Both the position numbers and the translations under genes were made by a program. From Lachnospiraceae bacterium (GTDB taxonomy: Bacteria > Bacillota > Clostridia > Lachnospirales > Lachnospiraceae): a stretch of 49,833 nt of DNA. The stretch lies in assembly GCA_024689465.1 (NCBI GenBank), contig JAILDL010000090.1:1-49833 (forward strand), in the 5' to 3' direction. This document shows positions 25,322-33,598 of the stretch, in pieces. The notes beneath the pieces were generated by a model, which was given only the letters and a program-made list of their open reading frames with translations, had not been told where the DNA came from and made no database searches. Within the stretch, counting starts at the first letter, position 1. Each line of letters starts with the position of its first letter.

Positions 25322-27262
25322 TCAGCCGCGAATCCCTAATATCAAACAACCACAGCCCGGAAGGCACAGCTTTTCGGGCTGTTTTTCTGTCGATGCGATC
25401 GGTAATGGATTCTCCCATAGATGGCTGTCTGTTCCCTTTAGCAGGACCTGCCAGGGTTTCTTCAGCAGTTTCCCGGGCAAAGTGATGGCACGATCTTCCT
25501 CTAAGCTGTTATAGGCCACCAGGATCCCTCCGAAACTGTCGGCATCTCCCGGCAATTCCCCGGTATAACAGACGACCCCGCCTCTGGCATGGAGGATCTC
25601 CATGTGATCGCAGGCATCCGCTTCCTTGGAACAAAGCAGCGGAATGTGCTTTCGCAGCCCAATAAGCCCCTGATAATAGGAAACCATGTCCGCATTTTCC
25701 CGGATCAGCTTCCAGTCCAGGCGGTTTAAGGTAATCGGCGCATTATAGGAATTATCCTCTCCCTCCTTTGTACGGAGAAACTCCTCTCCCGAAAGAAGGA
25801 AGGGTCTTCCCAGGCTGGTAAAATAAATGGCTGCTGCCAGGCAGTTCTGCTTTTTTCGCAGCTCTATATCCTCTGTTGTGCAGGTCAGTTTATCCCACAG
25901 GGTCAGATTATCGTGGCAGGAAACATAGGCGATCCAGCGGGAAGCGGCTCTTCCGAAGCCCCGGATGGCGCAGGCGATCAGCTCCTCCTGGTCTTCCTTT
26001 CCGTTTACAAAGCCGGCATCCAGTTCTTCGAAAACGGACCCCTTCACCCCGTCCCGCAGGTCATCTCCGAACATACCGATACCGGGATGGAGCCGTTCTT
26101 CGTTTTCCTTAAGAGCCTGGACCGATCCCTTTTCCATGGCCGTATCCCCGGCTGCCCAGGGTTCTCCGTAGATCAGCTTTTCTCCGGGGCCGTAAAGAGC
26201 ATCCAGTTTTTCCCGGATCTCATTCATCAGTTCTGTATCCAGCAGGCCCATCAGGTCAAACCGGAAGCCGTCCATATGGTACTCCCGTGCCCAGTACAGG
26301 ACAGAATCCTCAATGTATCTGCGCACCATGGCCCGCTCCGATGCGATATCGTTGCCGCAGCAGGAGCCGTTGGAAACCGTGCCGTCCTTTTCCAGGCGGT
26401 AAAAATACCAGGGCATGGTCCTCTGCAGGCAGGTGTCCAGGCAGTAGGTATGATTGTAGACCACATCCATGATCACCCGAAAGCCTGCCCGGTGCATGGC
26501 TGCGATCATCTTCTTGGCTTCCCTTATCCGCACCTCTCCGTGATAGGGATCGGTGGAATAGGAACCCTCCGGGATGTTGTAATGCATGGGATCATATCCC
26601 CAGTTAAAGGCATCCTTCTCCCCTGCTTCGTCCACCGAACCGTAGTCGTACATGGGCATGATCTGCAGGGTATTGACCCCCAGCTTTTTCAGATAGGAAA
26701 GGCCCGTTTCTTCTGCCTTCGGGTCACTGTTTAAATGGGTATCCTCCTGGGTAAAGGCCCGGTAGGTTCCCCGTACTTCCGGCAAAAAACCGCCGGAGGG
26801 ATCCCAGGAAAACTCCTTTACATGGAGCTCATAGATCACATCCTCCGCTTCCCGATCAGGGGCTTTCTCTTTTGCAAAGCCGGGGGGATCGGTCTGCTTT
26901 AAGTCGATCACCATGGAACGGCGTCCGTTTACCCCGCAGGCTTTTCCGTAAGGATCCGTACTTTCCAGGATCTCTCCCTCGATCTGCATCTGATACAGAT
27001 AATAGGTTCCGCTAAGGCAGGCAGGATGGGTATAGGTCCAGACGCCCTCCGGCCCCTTATCCATATCTGCGGTAAAGAGGATCTCTCCTCCGTCTCCCCG
27101 ATCATAGGTGACCAGTCGGACCTGTTCGGCCACAGGACTCCATAAACGGAAGGTAGTTTGGTTCTTCAGGACTTCTGCGCCCAAGGGGCCCCTATATTGA
27201 TACGCCGGATCTTTCCGGTGTTTCTCATAGTAGCGTTTCCACTCGGCGGGTGTTTTTTTCAT
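25322..27262 (-). CDS. Type I pullulanase (glycogen/starch debranching enzyme)
   Basis: A 646-residue cytoplasmic GH13 enzyme that cuts alpha-1,6 branches in maltodextrins. An N-terminal CBM48-like beta domain (FRLWSPVAEQVRLVTYD) precedes the barrel. Markers: MPMYDYGSVDE, FNWGYDPMHYNIPEG (the pullulanase YNWGYDP motif), VIMDVVYNHTY, GFRFDLMGL with the nucleophile Asp, IYGEPWAAG with the acid/base Glu, and SCHDNLTLWDK. There is no signal peptide, so it acts inside the cell after MalEFG import. The start at 27262 follows GAGAGGA. Third gene of the amylase-glucosidase-pullulanase operon. Confidence 0.94.
   Translation of the reverse strand: MKKTPAEWKRYYEKHRKDPAYQYRGPLGAEVLKNQTTFRLWSPVAEQVRLVTYDRGDGGEILFTADMDKGPEGVWTYTHPACLSGTYYLYQMQIEGEILESTDPYGKACGVNGRRSMVIDLKQTDPPGFAKEKAPDREAEDVIYELHVKEFSWDPSGGFLPEVRGTYRAFTQEDTHLNSDPKAEETGLSYLKKLGVNTLQIMPMYDYGSVDEAGEKDAFNWGYDPMHYNIPEGSYSTDPYHGEVRIREAKKMIAAMHRAGFRVIMDVVYNHTYCLDTCLQRTMPWYFYRLEKDGTVSNGSCCGNDIASERAMVRRYIEDSVLYWAREYHMDGFRFDLMGLLDTELMNEIREKLDALYGPGEKLIYGEPWAAGDTAMEKGSVQALKENEERLHPGIGMFGDDLRDGVKGSVFEELDAGFVNGKEDQEELIACAIRGFGRAASRWIAYVSCHDNLTLWDKLTCTTEDIELRKKQNCLAAAIYFTSLGRPFLLSGEEFLRTKEGEDNSYNAPITLNRLDWKLIRENADMVSYYQGLIGLRKHIPLLCSKEADACDHMEILHARGGVVCYTGELPGDADSFGGILVAYNSLEEDRAITLPGKLLKKPWQVLLKGTDSHLWENPLPIASTEKQPEKLCLPGCGCLILGIRG
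25352..25388 (+). terminator. Terminator of the kinase gene, inside the pullulanase 3' end
   Basis: ACAGCCCG (25352-25359) pairs with CGGGCTGT (25375-25382), followed by TTTTC. The whole structure lies within the last codons of the convergent pullulanase gene, so this stretch codes protein on one strand and terminates transcription on the other. Confidence 0.78.
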
Positions 27263-27317
27263 GTTTCCTCTCTCACTCTCCCCCCTGCGGCCTAAGCCGC
27301 AGCACGTCCCCCTTTTC

Positions 27318-28898
27318 CTACAACAGTGCAAAGCTCCGTGCTCCCAGAAGAAGGGTTCCCTGGGTGATCACCGCCTTGCCGATGCCGCATAAGGGTGCGG
27401 GACTCACCGGATAGTCAAAATGGAGGCCTTCCTTTGCAAAGGCTTCCTCCACCATCTTAAGAGGGACTCTCTTTTCTTCCATGGACGGGTTGATGGCGCA
27501 CAGATAACTGCCTCTGCGATACACAAAGGGCTCGTTTTCCTTTCCCTGGATCACAGCAAAATCCCCGTCCGCCTGAAGCTCCCGCAGGTCATGGCGAAGG
27601 CCGGACAAAGCCTTGATGGTGGCATACAACGATGCGGGATCCGCCTTTTGTTTTTCCACCGTAGGCGCATCCTCGGAAGGATCCATGGGCAGATAAAAGT
27701 CCCCGGGAGCTGCCGAAGAAAAGCCCTTCTGTTCCCCCTCTTCCCACTGCATGGGGGTGCGGCTTCCGGTACGGGTGTAGCCACCTTCCTTTGTCGGCAG
27801 ATCCAAATAGTTCATGCCGATCTCATCTCCGTAATACAGAAAGGGTACGCCGGGCAGGGTATACAGCAGGGCATAGAACAGCTTCAGCTCATCCTCCGAA
27901 AGGTTTCTTTTCACGCGGGGCGTATCATGATTTCCGGAAATAAAGGCAATATAACCCTTCTCCTTCGTTGCCTGGTATTTGGGCACATAGTCCTTCAAAA
28001 ACCGGGTAATGTCGCCCTTTCCCTCGCTCTTAAAATAGCTGCGATCTTCCCCGCCTGCTTCATAGTCACGGACCAGGGTGTTATACCCGTTTCCCACATG
28101 GTCCAGATAAAAGTCCATATCAAAACCGGCTTCCTTCAGAGCCAGCTCCGGATTACTCCATTCCGAAACAAAGGCTGCTTCCGGAAACTCCTTTCGGATG
28201 TCGCCGAAAATGTCCTTCCAAACCGCGCAGGTACCGTTCTTGTCCGGATCATCGTCCTTAACCAACGAGTCTGCCATATCCACACGGAAGCCGTCGCAGC
28301 CCATATGCAGCCAGAACCGTATCACATCCTTCATGGCTTCCCGGGTGGCCAGGCAGGCAGGATCCTCCATACCCTTTTGCCAGGGCTGGTCAGGATGGCG
28401 AAAGCCATAGTTAAGAGCCGGCTGGCATTTAAAGAAGTTCAGCATATACGTGCCGTTTCGGGGGCATTCTCCGCCGATGTACGGGTGTCCCGCGATGCCG
28501 CTGATCCAGAAATCCGTCCAGATGTACCGGTCGGAATACTCGTTTCTCTCTTCCTTGCCGCTTTCCTGAAACCAGGCATGCTCCTCCGAGGTATGGCCCG
28601 GTACCAGATCCAGCAGCACGTGGATCCCCCGCTTGTGGGCTTCCTCAAACAGGCGCTTTGCATCCTCATTGGTGCCGTAGCGCTCTGCTACCTTTTTGTA
28701 ATCCCGCACATCATAGCCTGCATCCTTAAAGGGGGAATCATACCAGGGGTTGATCCACAGGGCGTTCATCCCCAGATCCTTTATATAATCCAGCTTTTCG
28801 ATGATGCCGGGAATATCTCCGATCCCATCCCCGTTGCTGTCCCGAAAGGACTGGGGATAGATCTCATAAAACTGTGCGTCTTTTAACCATTCGATCAT
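27318..28898 (-). CDS. GH13 alpha-glucosidase-like glycoside hydrolase
   Basis: A 526-residue cytoplasmic GH13 protein of the oligosaccharide-cleaving type. N-terminal WLKDAQFYEIYPQSFRDSNGDGIGD matches the oligo-1,6-glucosidase/alpha-glucosidase group. Nucleophile Asp in GFRVDMADS, acid/base Glu in FVSEWSNPE, third acid in SGNHDTPR. Region I reads LLDLVPGHTS, so the usual Asn of the DxxxNH motif is Gly; this may mark a subfamily with different subsite chemistry. No signal peptide. GAGGAG precedes the ATG at 28898, 16 bp after the amylase stop. It probably turns imported maltodextrins into glucose. Confidence 0.88.
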   Translation of the reverse strand: MIEWLKDAQFYEIYPQSFRDSNGDGIGDIPGIIEKLDYIKDLGMNALWINPWYDSPFKDAGYDVRDYKKVAERYGTNEDAKRLFEEAHKRGIHVLLDLVPGHTSEEHAWFQESGKEERNEYSDRYIWTDFWISGIAGHPYIGGECPRNGTYMLNFFKCQPALNYGFRHPDQPWQKGMEDPACLATREAMKDVIRFWLHMGCDGFRVDMADSLVKDDDPDKNGTCAVWKDIFGDIRKEFPEAAFVSEWSNPELALKEAGFDMDFYLDHVGNGYNTLVRDYEAGGEDRSYFKSEGKGDITRFLKDYVPKYQATKEKGYIAFISGNHDTPRVKRNLSEDELKLFYALLYTLPGVPFLYYGDEIGMNYLDLPTKEGGYTRTGSRTPMQWEEGEQKGFSSAAPGDFYLPMDPSEDAPTVEKQKADPASLYATIKALSGLRHDLRELQADGDFAVIQGKENEPFVYRRGSYLCAINPSMEEKRVPLKMVEEAFAKEGLHFDYPVSPAPLCGIGKAVITQGTLLLGARSFALL

Positions 28899-28914
28899 GT
28901 GCTGTTCTCCTCTT

Positions 28915-30669
28915 TTACTCCCGTGTAAAGATCCCCACACTATAGCCGGGCAGGGTGATGCGGCCATCCTCCTCGGTGATCTCCCCCTTTGCCGCCAGAA
29001 GCCTTGCGGCCAGATGCTCATAGGAAGCTGCTTCTTCCGGTAAGGTCACCGTTAAAGGATTCTCCGATACATTTAATAAAACCAGCAGGTCTCCTTCCTC
29101 CCCCTGTCGCAGAAAGGCTGCGGCGCTGCCCGTTTCCTTCTGATCTGCTCCTTCAGCATCCGTTACCGCAGCAAGATCCAGGGCCGTGGTATATCCCCGG
29201 GCGATCACGGGAAAGGCATTGCGGATCCGGATGGCTTCCCGGTAGAACTGCAGGATGGAATCCCCATCCGCAAGCTGCTGGGACACACCCTCATAAGGCA
29301 TATCAAAGCGGTCCATATCCTTAGGGCCTTTGCAGGTACCCGCTTCTGTTTCCTCACTGTTCCAGAGCATGGGAGCCCGCTTGTTTTCGTCCTTGCCGGA
29401 GCCCTTCATGCCGATCTCTTCGCCATAGTAGATAAAGGCATTGCCCGTCATCAGCAGGTTCAGGGCGCCAGCCATCTTGCATTTGACTTTGCTCCCCTTG
29501 GCAAAATAGCCGGCACCGCGGGCCATATCATGATTGGTATAGAAGGGCGCATTCACAAAATTGGGATTCAGGGAGCCGTAGAGGATCTCCTCTTCTTCCA
29601 TGGCCTTTGTGTAGGTAGTGGCTTTCTTCCCCTTGTTGACCACCGTGGCGATGGTCCCTTCCGCACCGGCAAACTTAAAGTCAAAGAAGGAATCCAGGCC
29701 GCTGGCATAGTAGGCGCTGTAGCCGTTTTGTCCAAGCCATGCTTCCCCCACCATGTAGGCATCCGGCTTAATGCCCGTTACCGTATCTTCCAAAAACGCC
29801 AGGAAATCAATGCTGGCCTTCTCATCCTCCGTATAGTAGCTTGTCACCGCATCCAGACGGAATCCGTCCACCTCTTTCTCCAGCCAGAACCGGCAGATCT
29901 GTGTGATCTCCTTTCGTACCGCTTCCGAGTCCAGATTCAGATCCGGCATGCCCGACCAGAACCTTGCTTCATAAAACCAGTCCGTTCCCCGAAGCGGTTC
30001 ATAGCCGTTTCCCTTTTCTCTGGAGAAATTGTAATAATCCACGTAAGGGCAGACACTGCTGTCCGGCTCTTCCCCTTCGGAAAGGCCCTTCAGATAGGTC
30101 TCCGCTTCCTGAAACCAGGGATGCTCGTTGGACGTATGATTCACCGCCAGGTCCAGGATCACGGAAATCCCCCGTTTATGGGCTTCTGCCAGGAAGGTCT
30201 CAAAGTCTTCCATAGTGCCATACTCTTTGTCGATGCCCATGTAGTCCGTGGTGTCGTATTTGTGATACGTAGGAGAGGGAAAGATCGGCATCAGCCAGAT
30301 CCCGTTACACTCCAGATCCTCCCCCGATCCGTAGATCCCGTCGTTGATATAATCCAACTTCTCGGTCAGGCCCTTCAGGTCTCCGATCCCATCTCCGTCG
30401 CTGTCATAAAAGGAATAGACGAACACCTCATAGGTCGTCCGATATTTATCGTCGATCACATGTGGCTCCAGGACGTTTTGAAACTCTACCCCTTTGGCAG
30501 AGTTTGTCTCTGCCCGTTCCGTCTCAGCCGTCTCCGCTACGCTGCTTTCGGCAGTGGAAGCCACTGGGTCTGCCGTGTCCTTTGTGCCGCATCCGCTGAG
30601 AAGCAGGGCTGCTACCAGGATACCGGCCAACGTTGCCCGGCCCATTGTTTTTCTGTTATCTCTTTTCAT
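28915..30669 (-). CDS. Surface lipoprotein alpha-amylase
   Basis: A 584-residue GH13 alpha-amylase with a lipoprotein signal peptide: positive N-terminus, hydrophobic core, lipobox LLLSGCG with Cys27. It should be tethered outside the cell membrane and cut starch there. A Ser/Thr/Glu-rich linker follows, then the barrel: EVFVYSFYDSDGDGIGD, ILDLAVNHTSNEHPWF, GFRLDAVTSYY (nucleophile Asp), YMVGEAWLG (Glu) and TNHDMARG (Asp). GAGGAGG precedes the ATG at 30669. It heads the operon with the glucosidase and pullulanase; its leader region contains the structured repeats at 30719-31150. Confidence 0.94.
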   Translation of the reverse strand: MKRDNRKTMGRATLAGILVAALLLSGCGTKDTADPVASTAESSVAETAETERAETNSAKGVEFQNVLEPHVIDDKYRTTYEVFVYSFYDSDGDGIGDLKGLTEKLDYINDGIYGSGEDLECNGIWLMPIFPSPTYHKYDTTDYMGIDKEYGTMEDFETFLAEAHKRGISVILDLAVNHTSNEHPWFQEAETYLKGLSEGEEPDSSVCPYVDYYNFSREKGNGYEPLRGTDWFYEARFWSGMPDLNLDSEAVRKEITQICRFWLEKEVDGFRLDAVTSYYTEDEKASIDFLAFLEDTVTGIKPDAYMVGEAWLGQNGYSAYYASGLDSFFDFKFAGAEGTIATVVNKGKKATTYTKAMEEEEILYGSLNPNFVNAPFYTNHDMARGAGYFAKGSKVKCKMAGALNLLMTGNAFIYYGEEIGMKGSGKDENKRAPMLWNSEETEAGTCKGPKDMDRFDMPYEGVSQQLADGDSILQFYREAIRIRNAFPVIARGYTTALDLAAVTDAEGADQKETGSAAAFLRQGEEGDLLVLLNVSENPLTVTLPEEAASYEHLAARLLAAKGEITEEDGRITLPGYSVGIFTRE

Positions 30670-30718
30670 ATATATCCTCCTCTGCAAGCTGCCCGGATCA
30701 TGTATGCGTATCCCTGCG

Positions 30719-30842
30719 CGCTACACTGCATAAATCCCGAAGGGACGCTCTCGCTCTATACCGTTGTACGCAGCGGTTCATAATGCTCGAAAATACCGAG
30801 CATAAGAACCGGCGAACGGTAAAGCCCTTCTTGGCTTTATGC
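30719..30842 (+). repeat. Structured repeat element, copy 1
   Basis: Roughly 124 nt that fold into nested helices. Outer arm ACCGTT/AACGGT (30760-30765 with 30814-30819), a conserved unpaired GTACGCAG, then GGTTC/GAACC (30775-30779 with 30806-30810). After a 3x2 internal loop comes apical ATGCTCG/CGAGCAT (30783-30789 with 30797-30803). A following hairpin is AAAGCC/GGCTTT. About 70% identical by hand alignment to copy 2, and every helix is kept with compensated base changes. Not a gene or terminator that I recognise. Confidence 0.8.
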
Positions 30843-30960
30843 AGGGCATCTCGCAGTCGTTACGTATGCTGGGCAGCTCGCAGTTGCTACGCAGAGCACT
30901 GCATAGAAATCCGGGAACGCACAAAGTGTGAGTTCTCTCTGCAAGTTACTGCATACTTGC
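30843..30960 (+). repeat. Partial repeat fragments between the two copies
   Basis: Contains a direct repeat, CTCGCAGTCGTTACG and CTCGCAGTTGCTACG (30850-30864 and 30877-30891). It also has an ACTGCATAGAAATCC-GGGAACGC stretch near 30898-30920 that resembles the 5' end of copy 1, and a small hairpin GCAAGT/ACTTGC (30941-30960). These look like flanks or decayed copies of the same element. Confidence 0.55.
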
Positions 30961-30973
30961 TCTGTGGGATATC

Positions 30974-31099
30974 GTATACAAGTTCCCGACGGGCCTTGTC
31001 GCTCGCTGGTTCTTACGGTTGGTCCTTTCAACCGTTATGAACCACTGCGTACAGCGACACGGAGCGGAAGCGTTCCGGAGGGATTTGTGTACGATAGCA
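30974..31099 (-). repeat. Structured repeat element, copy 2 (inverted)
   Basis: The same element as copy 1, on the opposite strand. Outer arm GTCGCT/AGCGAC, conserved GTACGCAG, GGTTC/GAACC (plus coordinates 31039-31043 and 31008-31012), the same 3x2 internal loop, then ACGGTTG/CAACCGT (31029-31035 with 31015-31021). The next hairpin is AAG-G-CCC/GGG-AA-CTT. Relative to copy 1, three pairs in the apical helix and three in the outer helix have both partners changed. Confidence 0.8.
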
Positions 31100-31130
31100 C
31101 ACAGTCGTTGCGCAACCCAAAGAGAGGACA

Positions 31131-31150
31131 GTTCGAAACCACTGCGTAGA
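31131..31150 (-). repeat. Truncated copy of the conserved repeat core
   Basis: On the minus strand, CTACGCAGTGGTTTCGAAC repeats the conserved core of the structured element (GTACGCAGTGGTTCATAAC in copy 2) just outside copy 2 and in the same direction. Confidence 0.5.
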
Positions 31151-31167
31151 TTATCCGGGATACAGAC

Positions 31168-31204
31168 AAAAATTCCCCAGGAGACACGCTCCTCTCCTGG
31201 GGAA
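31168..31204 (-). terminator. Terminator of the malEFG operon
   Basis: TTCCCCAGGAG (31173-31183) pairs perfectly with CTCCTGGGGAA (31194-31204) across a 10-nt loop. On the minus strand it is followed by TTTTT. It lies 30 bp beyond the malG stop. Confidence 0.88.
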
Positions 31205-31233
31205 AAATACAAGGTCCAAAGCTGCGGCAACCC

Positions 31234-32109
31234 TCAGCCCTTTACGGCACCGCCGGTAACACCTTCTACGTAATACTTCTGCAGCGCCATGAACAGGATG
31301 GTCACCGGAATGGCAACCAGGATACCGCCGGCGCAGAATCTTGTGAAGTATCCCATATAGTCGTTGGTCCATACCCAGCGGGTCATACCTACGGCTACGT
31401 TGTAGCTCTTGTCATGACCGAAGGCGATATAGGAAGCAAATACATAATCGCACCAGGGAGCCATAAAGGCCGTCAGTGCGGTGTAGATGATGATGGGCTT
31501 ACACATGGGGATCATCATGGTCAGGAACACTCTGGCTCTGGAAGCGCCATCGATCCGGGCTGCTTCATCCAGGGATTTCGGAATGGTATCCATATAGCCC
31601 TTGCATACATAGTAGCCCATACCGGAGCTGGCAACCGATACTAAGATCAGTCCCGGGATCGCGCCGGCCTGGGTCAGGCCCAGCTGCTTTAACAGGAAGT
31701 ATAAGCAGATCATTGTCAGGAATCCGGGGAACATGCCCAGAATCAGCCAGAAGCGCATGATCAGTGTTCTGCCCTTAAACCGCATACGGGATAAGGAGTA
31801 GCTGACGCAAAGGATGATCACCGTTTGCAGGATGGATACAAAGGCTGCAATGGTCAGTGTGTTTCCGTACCAGCGAAGGAAGTTGCTTTCCCCGGAAAAC
31901 ATGAACGCATAATTGTCCAGTGAAAACTGATGAGGAATCAGGTATTCCACCATACCGCCGCTCTCGGTGATGTAGGAGCGGAAGCTCTGCAGGAGCAGCC
32001 CCACAAAGGGGAACAGCCAGATCACACTGATCACGATCAGCAGAATGTATGCAAAGAAATTGGAAATATGCTCTTTTCGTTTCATGGAAGCAGTTGATGT
32101 TTTAGCCAT
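31234..32109 (-). CDS. malG: Maltodextrin ABC transporter permease MalG-like
   Basis: A 291-residue inner-membrane permease with six membrane helices. The EAA loop EAARIDGASRARVFLTMMIP docks the ATPase. The length and the C-terminal MALQKYYVEGVTGGAVKG tail are typical of MalG of Firmicutes maltose/maltodextrin importers. Its ATG overlaps the malF stop by one base (TAATG), so the two are coupled. No MalK ATPase gene is in the window; a shared MsmK-like ATPase encoded elsewhere is likely. Confidence 0.92.
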   Translation of the reverse strand: MAKTSTASMKRKEHISNFFAYILLIVISVIWLFPFVGLLLQSFRSYITESGGMVEYLIPHQFSLDNYAFMFSGESNFLRWYGNTLTIAAFVSILQTVIILCVSYSLSRMRFKGRTLIMRFWLILGMFPGFLTMICLYFLLKQLGLTQAGAIPGLILVSVASSGMGYYVCKGYMDTIPKSLDEAARIDGASRARVFLTMMIPMCKPIIIYTALTAFMAPWCDYVFASYIAFGHDKSYNVAVGMTRWVWTNDYMGYFTRFCAGGILVAIPVTILFMALQKYYVEGVTGGAVKG

Positions 32110-33485
32110 TATTGGAAGCCCTCCTCATCCTTTACTGAAGGTAACAGGTTGTAAACGGACAGAGAAACGATCGCCGTTACAAGGAATACCATGATACCGA
32201 TTACCGCTGCCATCTTGTAGTTGGTTTCATTTAAGGTCATCTTATACAGCCAGGTGACCAGCAGGTCCGTTCGTCCGGCACTGCCCATGAGGGTCGTGGA
32301 AGAAGGGCCACCCTGTGTTAGCAGGAAGATGACGTTAAAGTTATTTAAGTTACCGGTAAACTGCGTCAGCAGATAGGGTCCGGTAACAAACAGCATATAG
32401 GGAAGGGTGATACTCTTGAACATCTGCCAGGGAGAAGCACCGTCGATCTTGGCGCTTTCGTAAAGGTCTGCGGGAATGTTCATGAGTAGACCCGTTGCGA
32501 TCAACATCAGATACGGAATACCGATCCAGATATTTACCAGGATAATGGTAAACTTGGCCAGTGTAGGGTTCGTCCAGAAAGGAATGGCCGACTGGATCCA
32601 GCCCCATTTTTTCAGATACGTATTAATGAGGCCGTCGTTTGCAAACAGCTTCATAACATACAGAAGGGATACAAACTGGGGAACCGCAATGGTCAGCACC
32701 AGGATGGTACGCCACAGTTTCTTGAATTTAATGCCCTTCTTATTGATCAGGATGGCGACTGCCATGCCAAGGAAATAGTCGATAAAGGTGGCAAAGAATG
32801 CCCACACCAGGGTCCAGCCCAGAACCGAGAAGAAGGTGCCGCCGAAACCGGCGCCGCCAAAGTTAAACATGTTTCGGTAGTTATCCAGTCCAACCCAGGT
32901 AAAGAGCTTGGAAGGAGCCTGATGGTTCATATCATAGTTTGTGAAGGATACGCAAACCATGAAGATAATGGGAAGTACGGTAAAAACGAAAACGCCTGCC
33001 AGGGGCAGAGCCATCAGTGTCTTGTCAAAATTGGAATCGAAAAGAGACAGGAAGTCCTTCTTATTGCCGGGCAGTGTCTTGCCGGCCTTTAAGATAGCTT
33101 CTTCCTTCTGGTTTTCCGCGATGTTCATCCGCCATAAGGCGATGATGGCCAAAACGGCCAGAATGGTCAGAAGACCGAACAGCAGGATCAGGAAACTGTT
33201 GTCCCCGTATACGGTAGAACGGCCTTTCTTATAGGTTTCCACCGTTCCCAGGGTGGTGATCTTGCTCAGATAATTCCAGCCAAAGTTGATCATGTACCAG
33301 ATGAAGGCAAGTTCCAGTCCCAGATACATCAAGCCTCTCAGGATCGCGCCTCTGCAAAGCGGTCCGAATCCCATGATCAGATACGATATCCGTGTCTTCC
33401 AATCTCCATCTCTGAAGGTTGTTCCGATGCCTTTGATATTATCTGCGAACGTTCCTCCGAAACGGCCTTTCTTCGTTTGTGCCAT
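32109..33485 (-). CDS. malF: Maltodextrin ABC transporter permease MalF-like
   Basis: A 458-residue permease. Two or three membrane helices in the N-terminal 150 residues precede the six-helix core. The EAA loop is ESAKIDGASPWQMFKSITLPY, followed by the FNVIFLLTQGGPSS motif characteristic of MalF. Pairs with MalG to form the channel. GGAGGA lies seven bases before the ATG at 33485. A stem-loop at 33542-33569 separates it from malE, probably lowering membrane-component expression relative to the binding protein. Confidence 0.93.
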   Translation of the reverse strand: MAQTKKGRFGGTFADNIKGIGTTFRDGDWKTRISYLIMGFGPLCRGAILRGLMYLGLELAFIWYMINFGWNYLSKITTLGTVETYKKGRSTVYGDNSFLILLFGLLTILAVLAIIALWRMNIAENQKEEAILKAGKTLPGNKKDFLSLFDSNFDKTLMALPLAGVFVFTVLPIIFMVCVSFTNYDMNHQAPSKLFTWVGLDNYRNMFNFGGAGFGGTFFSVLGWTLVWAFFATFIDYFLGMAVAILINKKGIKFKKLWRTILVLTIAVPQFVSLLYVMKLFANDGLINTYLKKWGWIQSAIPFWTNPTLAKFTIILVNIWIGIPYLMLIATGLLMNIPADLYESAKIDGASPWQMFKSITLPYMLFVTGPYLLTQFTGNLNNFNVIFLLTQGGPSSTTLMGSAGRTDLLVTWLYKMTLNETNYKMAAVIGIMVFLVTAIVSLSVYNLLPSVKDEEGFQ

Positions 33486-33541
33486 TTTCGCTTCCTCCAG
33501 TCATACATGTATATAGAATACCCAATAATATAATCCGCAAA

Positions 33542-33569
33542 CGGCAGAGAGACGTTTGTCCCTCTGCCG
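33542..33569 (-). terminator. Stem-loop between malE and malF
   Basis: CGGCAGAG (33542-33549) and CTCTGCCG (33562-33569) form a perfect 8-bp stem, followed on the minus strand by only TTTGCGG. It lies 29 bp after the malE stop. A partial terminator or an mRNA 3'-end stabiliser for malE is the usual role at this position. Confidence 0.65.
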
Positions 33570-33598
33570 AATGGAATCATGTTCTTATTTCAGTGTGA

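Larger units (their letters stand above)
30670..31167. other. Non-coding region packed with structured repeats
   Basis: About 500 bp between the amylase start and the malG terminator. Short open frames cross it on both strands, but they lack ribosome sites. Their apparent similarity to one another arises because the DNA itself is an inverted repeat. No sigma-A promoter stands out, though one must exist for the amylase operon unless it is read from malEFG. Individual elements are listed separately. Confidence 0.75.

Noticed and set aside
27420-28886. A 488-residue plus-strand frame opposite the GH13 glucosidase
   Set aside because: Antisense shadow caused by codon bias; the minus-strand frame has all catalytic GH13 motifs.
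30633-31230. Two opposed frames with similar translations (both containing a RCTQ-FI pattern) that could be taken for a protein family
   Set aside because: The similarity follows from the inverted DNA repeat. There are no ribosome sites, and the changes preserve base pairing rather than amino acids.
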